64,000 nt of DNA, taken from assembly GCF_009192745.1 (NCBI RefSeq), contig NZ_VTFV01000002.1, positions 248,001-312,000 of the forward strand. The letters run 5' to 3'. This DNA comes from Arthrobacter citreus. Lineage in GTDB: Bacteria > Actinomycetota > Actinomycetes > Actinomycetales > Micrococcaceae. Under the pieces are notes generated by a model that saw nothing but the letters and a program-made list of their open reading frames with translations, searched no databases and had not been told where the DNA came from. The translations under genes were made by a program, and so were the position numbers. Below are positions 56,981-64,000 of the stretch, one piece after another (the stretch's first letter is position 1; each line of letters begins with the position of its first letter).

Positions 56981-58546
56981 ATGGCCACAAACACCCGTGT
57001 TCCGCTGGCATCCGAGTCTGGAATTTTGGGGACCATAGACGGCACCGTCAATGAGCTCATGGAACCCGTTGCCACGGCGTTCAATGACATCGTCTTTTTC
57101 CCGCTCACTATTGGGGACTTCAGCTTCCCCATAGTTGTGGCCTGGCTGATCATCGCCGGCATTGTCATCACCTGCTATTTAGGGTTCATCCAGTTCCGCG
57201 GGCTGAAGGTGTCGGCAGAAGTGGTTCGGGGCAAGTTCTCCACCAAACAGGACCCCGGCGAAGTCCCCCATTTCCAGGCCCTCACCTCAGCCCTTTCCGG
57301 CACAGTGGGATTAGGCAACATTGCCGGCGTCGGTGCGGCCATGGCACTCGGTGGTCCGGGAGCAACGTTCTGGATGATCCTGGCGGGCCTTCTGGGCATG
57401 GCCACGAAATTCGCGGAATGCACCCTGGGGGTCAAATACCGCCAGGTCCATGAAGACGGCACGGTCAGCGGCGGACCGTTCAAGTACCTTCCCGTGGCGT
57501 TCAAGCGCTTCGGCTCGCTGCCCGCCAAAGTGCTGACAGGGATCTTCGCCGTTGCGATCCTGCTCTTCGGCGTAGCAGGCGGCAACATGTTCCAGGCCAA
57601 CCAGACCTTCGCGCAGGTCCGCAATGCCACCGGTGGGGAAGAGGGTTTCCTAGGATCCGACGGCGCCGCACTCATCTTCGGGCTTATCCTCGCCGTCCTC
57701 GTCGCCGTCGTGATCCTGGGCGGCATCAAGTCCATCGGCGCCACCACGTCCAAGCTGGTCCCCGCCATGGCTGCGGTTTACATCCTCGCCTGCGGTGCGG
57801 TCATTGCTGCGAACTTCGAAAACGTTCCTGCTGCATTCGGCGCCATCATTGAAGGTGCGTTCCGTCCTGAAGGTTTCGCCGGCGGAATCCTCGGCGTCAT
57901 GATCATCGGTTTCCAGCGGGCCTCCTTCTCCAATGAGGCCGGTGTGGGTTCGGCCGCGATTGCGCACTCCGCCGTCAAGACCCGCCGCCCGGTCAGCGAG
58001 GGTTTTGTGGCCATGTTCGAGCCGCTCGTGGATACCGTCCTGATCTGCACCATGACCGCCCTGGCGATCATCATGGCCGGCGCGCCGAGCCTGCAGGCCG
58101 GCATCGACCAGGTGCAGGGCGGCGGGGGAGCGCCCGACGGCGTCATCCTCACCTCCGACGCGTTTGCCACGGTGCTGCCGTGGTTCCCGGCGATCCTGGC
58201 AATCGCCGTCGCACTGTTTGCCTACTCGACGCTGATCACGTGGTCCTACTACGGGCTCAAGGCCTGGGAGTATCTCTTCGGTCGGGGCCGGAAGCGTGAA
58301 ATCACCTACAAGGTCATCTTCCTGACCTTCACCGTGGCCGGCTGCATCCTCTCCTTCAGCCAGGTCATCAGCTTCACCGATGCAGCGCTGTTCATCTGCG
58401 CCTTCGTGAACCTGCTCGGGGTGTACCTGCTGCTCCCGGTGATCAAGCGGGAAATGAAGAAGTACCTCGCCGACCGGAAGAGCGGGAAGCTGGACATCCT
58501 GGGCATCGAAGACGAGGAGATTGAGGAAGCCGCCCCGGCACGCTGA
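56981..58546 (+). CDS. Alanine/glycine:cation symporter (AGCS family)
   Basis: A 521-residue, ~11-helix symporter. The AGCS signature GTVGLGNIAGVGAAMALGGPGATFWM is near residue 107, and FKYLPVAFKRF, FQRASFSNEAGVGSAAIAHSAVKT are conserved. It imports alanine or glycine with Na+. GGAGG lies before the ATG at 56981. Upstream is an AT-rich leader with a GCTGTACAGC palindrome (56933-56942). It complements ald and the gcv/sdaA genes for amino-acid use. Confidence 0.93.
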   Translation: MATNTRVPLASESGILGTIDGTVNELMEPVATAFNDIVFFPLTIGDFSFPIVVAWLIIAGIVITCYLGFIQFRGLKVSAEVVRGKFSTKQDPGEVPHFQALTSALSGTVGLGNIAGVGAAMALGGPGATFWMILAGLLGMATKFAECTLGVKYRQVHEDGTVSGGPFKYLPVAFKRFGSLPAKVLTGIFAVAILLFGVAGGNMFQANQTFAQVRNATGGEEGFLGSDGAALIFGLILAVLVAVVILGGIKSIGATTSKLVPAMAAVYILACGAVIAANFENVPAAFGAIIEGAFRPEGFAGGILGVMIIGFQRASFSNEAGVGSAAIAHSAVKTRRPVSEGFVAMFEPLVDTVLICTMTALAIIMAGAPSLQAGIDQVQGGGGAPDGVILTSDAFATVLPWFPAILAIAVALFAYSTLITWSYYGLKAWEYLFGRGRKREITYKVIFLTFTVAGCILSFSQVISFTDAALFICAFVNLLGVYLLLPVIKREMKKYLADRKSGKLDILGIEDEEIEEAAPAR

Positions 58547-58582
58547 ACGCTGCTCACCGCGGAGGGGCGGGGCCGGAACGAC

Positions 58583-59335
58583 TCAGCCGCGGCCAAGGAA
58601 CGGCATGCCGGCAGCCGTCAGCACCACTGATCCGGGATTGGCCGACGCCGGCAGCTCCGCCATGAACAGCACAGTGCGTGCCGCTTCTTCCGCGGGGAAG
58701 GTCGGCTCCACTTTCCGGCTGCCGTCCGGCTGGAGCGCTCCGCCGGTGGTGATTCCGGCCAGCAGTTCCGTGGCTGCGTTGCCGATGTCGATCTGCGCGC
58801 AGCTGATCCCGTAAGCCCGTCCGTCCAGATCGATCGACTTGGTCAGGCCGGTAACGGCGTGTTTCGTCGCCGTATACGCGGCGGCCAGCGGCCGGGGCGC
58901 GATTGCGGAGAGTGAGCCGTTGTTGATGATCCTGCCGCCGGGCGGGTCCTGCGCCTTCATCTGCCGGACTGCCGCTGCCGCACAGAGCATGGTGCCGGTC
59001 AGGTTCACGGCGACCGTCTCATTCCAGTCGGCAAGGCTGATCTGGTCCACTGACCCGGACGGACCGAAGCTGCCGGCATTGTTGAACAGCACATCCACCC
59101 GGCCGAACCTTTCCGCGGCCTCGCGGAAAAGGCGGTCGACGTCGCCGGGCTGCGTAACGTCCGCCGGGACCACCAGGGCGCGGGGATCGCCGTCGGCCGT
59201 TTCCTGCAGCGCCTCCTCCCGGCGACCGGCAAGGACAACCTGCCAGCCTGCGTCCAGAAACGCCCGGGCGGCCGCCCGCCCAATCCCAGATCCGGCTCCG
59301 GTAATGACCGCCGTCCGCAACCCCTCAAAACCCAT
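58583..59335 (-). CDS. Short-chain dehydrogenase/reductase
   Basis: About 250 residues. Classical SDR motifs: ITGAGSGIGRAAARAF (TGxxxGIG), LFNNAGSF (NNAG), catalytic Ser-Tyr-Lys as NNGSLSAI...YTATKHAVTG. Start among ATGs at 59335, 59341 and 59353 is uncertain; 59335 has GCAGG at eight bases. Substrate unknown. One of the 58-nt palindromic repeats lies just upstream. Confidence 0.87.
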   Translation of the reverse strand: MGFEGLRTAVITGAGSGIGRAAARAFLDAGWQVVLAGRREEALQETADGDPRALVVPADVTQPGDVDRLFREAAERFGRVDVLFNNAGSFGPSGSVDQISLADWNETVAVNLTGTMLCAAAAVRQMKAQDPPGGRIINNGSLSAIAPRPLAAAYTATKHAVTGLTKSIDLDGRAYGISCAQIDIGNAATELLAGITTGGALQPDGSRKVEPTFPAEEAARTVLFMAELPASANPGSVVLTAAGMPFLGRG

Positions 59336-59356
59336 GCCCATATCCTGCCCCATTCA

Positions 59357-59414
59357 CCGAGATGGCAGAAAGTGCACGTTTCAGCGCTGAAACGTGCAGT
59401 TTCTGCTATCTCGG
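59357..59414. repeat. 58-nt intergenic palindromic repeat, copy 2
   Basis: A near-perfect 29+29 palindrome: CCGAGATGGCAGAAAGTGCA... and its inverse ...TGCAGTTTCTGCTATCTCGG, centre TTTCAGCGCTGAAA. Same length, ends and centre as the element at 13217-13274. It sits between divergent genes (SDR leftward, lactate permease rightward), so it cannot be simply a terminator here. Confidence 0.8.
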
Positions 59415-59434
59415 GGGAAAGAAGCCCAAGGGCG

Positions 59435-59463
59435 TTGACCGCCGGGAACTGCGCGCCTAGGGT
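59435..59463 (+). promoter_or_regulatory. Sigma70-type promoter of the lactate permease gene
   Basis: TTGACC (59435-59440), 17-bp spacer, TAGGGT (59458-59463), 63 bp before the GTG start. Good -35, acceptable -10. The same TTGACC-17 layout is seen before the GAF-ANTAR gene. Confidence 0.6.
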
Positions 59464-59526
59464 CAACCCAACTTGTGAACGGGCAGGACCGGATCCAACC
59501 GGCCCAGCAAAAACAAAGGGGTTTTT

Positions 59527-61386
59527 GTGCATATTCCGGCAGCGCAGTACGAACAGGTCCTTGATCCTATCGGCGACTCGCTGGTGCTCTCCGCTATCCT
59601 CGCCGCTCTCCCGCTGCTGCTGCTGTTCGTGATGCTCGGTGTGTTCCGGCTCAAGGCCTACCAGGCGGGGATCATCTCCCTGGTCCTGTCCATCCTCCTG
59701 GCCCTCTTTGGCTGGGGCATGCCGCTGGACCAGACCCTCTCCGCCACCGCGCTGGGCGCGTTCTACGCCATCTTCCCGATCCTCTGGATCCTCATCAATG
59801 CACTGTGGATTTACAACCTGACGGTCGCCACTCCGTGGTTCGACGTGCTGGGACGCACCATCCGCTCAATCTCCGATGACCTGCGAATCCTGTCCATCCT
59901 GATCGCGTTCTGCTTCGGTGCACTGCTTGAATCGCTGGCCGGGTTCGGCGCTCCGGTGGCCATTGCAGCGGCCATGCTGATGGCGGCGGGCATGAAACCG
60001 CTGAAGTCGGCCATTGTGGCGCTGCTGGCCAATACCGCGCCCGTGGCGTTCGGTGCCATGGCCGCCCCGATCATTGCCCTGAACGGTGTCACCGGTATTC
60101 CGCTGCATGAGCTCTCCTCCATGACCGGACGGCAGACCCCGTTCATCGCACTGGTGGTCCCGCTGATCCTGGTCTTCCTGGTGGACGGCAAGCGCGGTGT
60201 GCGGCAGACCTGGCCGGTTGCGCTGGTGGCCGGATTCGTATTTGGGCTCGCGCAGTTCGTAGCGTCCAACTTCTTCGTGGTGGAACTGACCGACGTGGTG
60301 GCGGCGGTTGCCACGGTCATTGCCGTTCTGCTGATGCTGCGGGTCTGGCAGCCAAAGGAACTGATTGGCATGTCCGGGGAATCAATGCACGACGACGCCG
60401 GTGCGGCGCTCGGCGCAGCCGCCAGCGAGCGGAGCGGGGAGCGGGCTGCCGAAGAAGGCGGCACCGACACGCTCACGCGCACGGGCGGAGACAGCGGCAC
60501 GGTCCCGGCCAATAGGACAGGCGGCCGCCACGCTGCAAGCGGGGAGGGAACAGCATCGAGAGGGGAAGGCGAAGGCGAAGCCGGCAAGCAGGAAGAGACC
60601 GGTGCTGGGGGTGGTGACGGTGAACGCGATAACAAGCGCCCGCCGGCACGCAGCGTCTGGCTCTCCGTGGCTCCCTACCTGATCATCATTGTGGTCTTCT
60701 CACTCGCGCAGATCCCGCCCATCAAGGCATGGCTGACGCAGGTGGGGGGCGTGACCTTCCACTGGCCCGGCCTGGACGTGGTGAATTCTTCCGGCGATCC
60801 CGTAGGCGCCCAGAACCTGCGCTTCGACCACCTGAAGGCCACCGGCACGCTGCTGCTGATCTCCGGGATCCTGACCATGCTGCTGTACCGCATTGCACCG
60901 GCCAAGGGCGTCCGGATCTACGGGGAGACCCTGAAGACCCTGCGCTGGACCATCGTCACGGTGTGTTCGGTGCTCGCACTCTCCTTCGTCATGAACCTGT
61001 CCGGCCAGACCACCACCCTGGGTGTGGCGCTTGCCTCGGCCGGCGGGTTCTTCGCACTGCTCTCGCCTCTGCTCGGCTGGATCGGGGTGGCGCTCACCGG
61101 CTCCGACACGTCGTCGAACTCCCTCTTCGGCCAGCTTCAGGTTGCCGCCGCCGAGGAGACCGGCCTCTCACCCACCCTCATGGCAGCGGCGAACTCCTCC
61201 GCCGGTGTGCTGGGCAAGATGCTCTCGCTGCAGAACCTGGCCATTGCTGCAGCCGCCGTTGGGCTCAACGGCGTGGAGGGCACCCTGCTGCGCAAACTGA
61301 TCGGCTGGTCCCTGGGCCTGCTGGTCCTGATGACCCTGCTGATCTGGCTGCAATCCACGCCGGTGCTCGGCTGGATGGTCCCGTAA
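59527..61386 (+). CDS. lctP: L-lactate permease (LctP family)
   Basis: A 619-residue permease with ~13 helices. LctP blocks: ILIAFCFGALLESLAGFGAPVAIAAAML, LLANTAPVAFGAMAAPIIAL, LTGSDTSSNSLFGQLQVAAA, AAANSSAGVLGKMLSLQNLAIA. It is longer than usual because residues ~282-376 are a hydrophilic Gly/Glu/Ser-rich insertion between two helices. GTG start behind AAAGGGG. It imports lactate or glycolate by H+ symport and is followed 22 bp later by the FAD-linked dehydrogenase. Confidence 0.93.
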   Translation: MHIPAAQYEQVLDPIGDSLVLSAILAALPLLLLFVMLGVFRLKAYQAGIISLVLSILLALFGWGMPLDQTLSATALGAFYAIFPILWILINALWIYNLTVATPWFDVLGRTIRSISDDLRILSILIAFCFGALLESLAGFGAPVAIAAAMLMAAGMKPLKSAIVALLANTAPVAFGAMAAPIIALNGVTGIPLHELSSMTGRQTPFIALVVPLILVFLVDGKRGVRQTWPVALVAGFVFGLAQFVASNFFVVELTDVVAAVATVIAVLLMLRVWQPKELIGMSGESMHDDAGAALGAAASERSGERAAEEGGTDTLTRTGGDSGTVPANRTGGRHAASGEGTASRGEGEGEAGKQEETGAGGGDGERDNKRPPARSVWLSVAPYLIIIVVFSLAQIPPIKAWLTQVGGVTFHWPGLDVVNSSGDPVGAQNLRFDHLKATGTLLLISGILTMLLYRIAPAKGVRIYGETLKTLRWTIVTVCSVLALSFVMNLSGQTTTLGVALASAGGFFALLSPLLGWIGVALTGSDTSSNSLFGQLQVAAAEETGLSPTLMAAANSSAGVLGKMLSLQNLAIAAAAVGLNGVEGTLLRKLIGWSLGLLVLMTLLIWLQSTPVLGWMVP

Positions 61387-61408
61387 GTTGCCAATGCAAG
61401 GAGAACCT

Positions 61409-62797
61409 GTGAGCACCGAGCCCCTGAACGCTCCCGGCATTCCTGTCGCGGAAGGGGCGGCCGCCGTGCTGGGCGCGGCAGCCAGGTTCTCCGTTGATCA
61501 TGGGGACCGGCTGACGGCCAGTACGGACCGATCCGGCTTCGTGGCTGACAGCCTTCCGGAGGGCGTGGTCTTCGCCCAGGACGCCGGGGAAGTGGCGGAC
61601 GTCCTGCGCATGGCGACCAGGCACGGCGTCCCCGTGGTTCCCCGCGGAGCCGGAACCGGATTGGCCGGAGCCTCTTCGTCCAGGCAGGGCGAAATCGTCC
61701 TGGATGTTTCCGGTATGAACCGGATCCTGCGCATTGACCCCGAGGAACAGCTCGCCGTGGTCCAGCCCGGGGTGCTGAATGCTGAGCTGAACGCTGCCGC
61801 CGCTGAGTACGGGCTGTTCTACGCTCCGGACCCGGCCAGCACCGCCATCTGCTCCATCGGCGGGAACGTCGCCACGAACGCCGGGGGGATGCGCTGCGCC
61901 AAGTACGGTGTCACCAGGGAAGCTGTCCTGGCCCTGCGCGTCATCCTTGCGGACGGGCGGGAACTGCGCACCGGACGGGAAACCATCAAAGGGGTCAGCG
62001 GCTATGACCTGAACGCCTTGATGATCGGGTCCGAAGGCACGCTGGGGATCGTCGTGGAGGCAACGCTGCGGCTGCGGCCGCTGCCCGTGCAGACCGCCAC
62101 GGTTGCCGCCTTCTTCCCGAACGTTGAACAGGCGGCCCGGGCAGCTTCGGCGGTGGTTGCGGCGCGGATCCAGCCCTCCATGATGGAACTGATGGACGGC
62201 CAGACCCTGGAAGCAGTCGATGCCGCGCTTGGCACGGACTACCGCTCCCGTGGCGCGTCCTTCCTGCTGGTGCAGACAGACGGCCATGGCGCGTTCCTGG
62301 AACAGGACGTGGTCATGGACGCCGTGTCACCTTTCGGGATCTGTGAACGGGCGGTCGACGACGAGCAGGCTGCCGCACTGGTAACGGCACGTCGGGAGGC
62401 CATCCCGTCCCTGGAAAAGCTCGGCCGGGTATCGATCGGGGACATCGGCGTTCCACGCGGGAAGCTGGCCGACGTCGTCGCGGGGCTGGAAGACATCGCC
62501 GAACGCACCGGGGTGCGGATCTTCACCATCGCCCATGCCTCGGACGGCAACCTGCACCCGATGATCGTGATGGACCTGGAGGACTCCGTGACCGAGGGGC
62601 CGCCAAAGGTGGCGCTGGGTGAGATGTTCCACCTGGCCAAGTCCCTGGGCGGCACGCTCACCGGGGAACACGGAATTGGCCTGCTGAAGCGGGACTGGTT
62701 GCAGGAGGAGCTGGGGGACGTCTCGCTGGAGGTCATGCACACCATCCGGGCAGCCCTGGACCCCATGGGCATCCTGAACCCCGGCAAGGCTATCTAG
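61409..62797 (+). CDS. FAD-linked 2-hydroxyacid dehydrogenase (GlcD/D-lactate dehydrogenase type)
   Basis: 462 residues from GTG at 61409, with AAGGAGA five bases upstream. FAD-binding PCMH domain: VPRGAGTGLAGASSS, GVLNAELNAAAAEYGLFYAPDPAS and SIGGNVATNAGG; C-terminal FAD-oxidase_C: ASDGNLHPMIV and GGTLTGEHGIGLLKRDWL. It oxidises glycolate or D-lactate to the oxoacid using flavin. Cotranscription with the lactate permease supports lactate or glycolate use. Confidence 0.92.
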   Translation: MSTEPLNAPGIPVAEGAAAVLGAAARFSVDHGDRLTASTDRSGFVADSLPEGVVFAQDAGEVADVLRMATRHGVPVVPRGAGTGLAGASSSRQGEIVLDVSGMNRILRIDPEEQLAVVQPGVLNAELNAAAAEYGLFYAPDPASTAICSIGGNVATNAGGMRCAKYGVTREAVLALRVILADGRELRTGRETIKGVSGYDLNALMIGSEGTLGIVVEATLRLRPLPVQTATVAAFFPNVEQAARAASAVVAARIQPSMMELMDGQTLEAVDAALGTDYRSRGASFLLVQTDGHGAFLEQDVVMDAVSPFGICERAVDDEQAAALVTARREAIPSLEKLGRVSIGDIGVPRGKLADVVAGLEDIAERTGVRIFTIAHASDGNLHPMIVMDLEDSVTEGPPKVALGEMFHLAKSLGGTLTGEHGIGLLKRDWLQEELGDVSLEVMHTIRAALDPMGILNPGKAI

Positions 62798-62809
62798 GAG
62801 CCGGCTGCC

Positions 62810-63886
62810 CTACTCGAAGAGCAGTGAGACGCGCAGGTTCTCAATGGGGGCGGGTCCCACGCCGCGAACCCACAGGACGAGTTTCTGGTTCTGCGCCACG
62901 GCCAGCGATCCAGTGCGCCCACATTGGGAGGTAGTAGTGCAGGACATGGCGGGTTGGAACAGGCCGTCACGGACGAGGTACACGTCGATGCTGCTGCTCC
63001 GTTCCGTCATCTCGACTCTCATCTCGGTGATGGTCCCGGCGCGCGGCACTCGAATTTCGTTAGCGGCTCGCGAGCTGGAGGGAGCCACCGAGCCGGAGAT
63101 CGGGAAGTAAGCCGCACCGTCGGCGAAAGCTGCGGGATCTATGGTGCCGGGCAGGAAACTGACGAAGACCGTCCCGGCCCCTGCCGGTCCCTGGGGCCCC
63201 TGCGGTCCTGCCGGCCCGACCGGTCCTGCCGGTCCCTGTGGTCCGGCTGGCCCGATGGGTCCGGTATCGCCGGTGTCGCCCTTAACTCCCTGTAATCCTT
63301 CGGCGCCTGCAGGCCCCTGGATGCCCGGCGCCCCTTGGGCGCCCATCGGCCCCTGTGGTCCCACCAGACTTTGTGTGCCGAGCGGCCACGCCCCGCCGGT
63401 CTTGGGCCCGTAGACCACGAAGCTGGCGGTATCGAGGTAAAAATCACCGTCGATACCCAGAGCTGCGGCGGGCAGTCCGGAACCGCTGCGGATGCTGTTT
63501 CCATCCCGTCCCGGAAGCCCTGCTGCCCCTGCCGGGCCGGAAGGGCCGGTGAGACTGTTCTGTCCGGGGGCGCCGTCGTCACCTTTTTCTCCCGGTTCGC
63601 CTTTCTCCCCTCTTTCCGGGCCCGCTGGCTTGGCAGTGGCGTCCACCTGCGGCGCATCGTCCGCCGGGCCGGCCGCCAGCCAGGACACGGGCACTTCGTC
63701 CGGGCCGCAGGACAGTTCGCCGGCGTCCGTGGAGATCCCTGTGAACTGCAGCGAAGACCCGTCAAGGCAGGCGTGGAAGGCGCCGGCGTCGTCGGGTGAT
63801 GAGGCGGGGGTGCAGGCGCTGAGCAGCAAAGCGGCGGCAGTCGCTGCGGCAAGGGCCGGCACGCGCGCGTAGAGGGGGCGGTTCAC
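62810..63886 (-). CDS. Collagen-like triple-helix-repeat lipoprotein
   Basis: 358 residues from GTG at 63886, with AGGAGA eight bases upstream. The signal peptide ends in a lipobox LLLSAC (Cys25). Two Gly-X-Y tracts follow: residues 93-131 (GEKGEPGEKGDDGAPG, with Ser111 replacing one Gly) and 176-236 (about 21 uninterrupted triplets, many GPA/GPQ). Between them lies the block DGDFYLDTASFVVYGPK common in bacterial collagen-like proteins. The C-terminal ~115 residues form a beta-rich head domain. It is likely a surface-displayed trimeric stalk protein. Confidence 0.88.
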   Translation of the reverse strand: MNRPLYARVPALAAATAAALLLSACTPASSPDDAGAFHACLDGSSLQFTGISTDAGELSCGPDEVPVSWLAAGPADDAPQVDATAKPAGPERGEKGEPGEKGDDGAPGQNSLTGPSGPAGAAGLPGRDGNSIRSGSGLPAAALGIDGDFYLDTASFVVYGPKTGGAWPLGTQSLVGPQGPMGAQGAPGIQGPAGAEGLQGVKGDTGDTGPIGPAGPQGPAGPVGPAGPQGPQGPAGAGTVFVSFLPGTIDPAAFADGAAYFPISGSVAPSSSRAANEIRVPRAGTITEMRVEMTERSSSIDVYLVRDGLFQPAMSCTTTSQCGRTGSLAVAQNQKLVLWVRGVGPAPIENLRVSLLFE

Positions 63887-64000
63887 GGTACGTATCTCCT
63901 GGATAAGCGGCGGGGGACCGGCTGGAGGTTGAATCCGGCACCGCGCTGATCTCCCCGGGATGCGGCTGCGCCTTGAACTTCCTTGGACTGGAGTCATTGA

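Overview
The window is GC-rich, densely coded actinobacterial chromosome. Leaderless-looking gene ends that overlap by ATGA/GTGA, frequent GTG starts, an actinobacterial initiator tRNA, a glycine-riboswitch gcvP-gcvT-gcvH-glyA-sdaA cluster and protein sequences throughout point to an Arthrobacter-like member of the Micrococcaceae. This placement is inference from protein and gene-order resemblance; no 16S gene is present. I see no CRISPR array, no complete insertion sequence and no prophage.

Layout. 0-1.8 kb: a partial gene end, an APC permease and tRNA-fMet. 1.9-7.2 kb: a SorC/DeoR-type regulator divergent from a polyol-type CUT1 ABC uptake operon (binding protein, two permeases, no ATPase) ending in a sorbitol-type dehydrogenase. 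7.3-11.3 kb: an AraC regulator, aldehyde dehydrogenase and GMC alcohol dehydrogenase, probably an alcohol-to-acid oxidation module. 11.4-14.6 kb: TetR regulator, a frameshifted YbfB-like MFS gene and a CynX/NimT-like MFS gene. 14.6-22.6 kb: housekeeping and small metabolic genes (regucalcin-like, guanine deaminase, DUF1295, GNAT, rlmN, purB), a WXG100-like protein coupled to an alpha/beta hydrolase, and a YvlD-type membrane protein. 22.7-29.2 kb: an aromatic/histidinol-phosphate aminotransferase, a three-gene 2-oxoacid dehydrogenase operon (E1a, E1b, E2), and a MocR-like aminotransferase.

29.3-32.1 kb is the most unusual part: a TrmB/LuxR-type regulator divergent from a 16-codon peptide gene (MKKATAPVSIKSWEWF), a stand-alone lantibiotic-dehydratase C-terminal-domain (SpaB_C) protein and a 63-codon acidic ORF, closed by a strong terminator. 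I read this as a minimal RiPP-like system with an extremely short, Cys-free precursor. It is followed by a large HPII-type catalase.

34.5-43.1 kb: MarR-like and zinc-ribbon genes, a GAF-ANTAR antitermination regulator with a clear sigma70-type promoter, a Gfo/Idh oxidoreductase, an aromatic-acid MFS transporter, alanine dehydrogenase, an excisionase-like DNA-binding protein, a zinc alcohol dehydrogenase and malate synthase. 43.5-45.9 kb: a five-gene Asp23/Gls24-AmaP envelope-stress operon including a 59-codon membrane protein. 46-56.2 kb: an MBL-fold protein, a CycA-like permease, and the glycine/serine cluster behind a tandem glycine riboswitch: glycine cleavage makes methylene-THF, GlyA interconverts glycine and serine, SdaA turns serine into pyruvate. 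56.2-64 kb: two small stress-like proteins, an alanine:Na+ symporter, an SDR, a lactate permease plus FAD-linked lactate/glycolate dehydrogenase, and a collagen-like lipoprotein. Two 58-nt intergenic palindromes (13.2 and 59.4 kb) belong to one repeat family.
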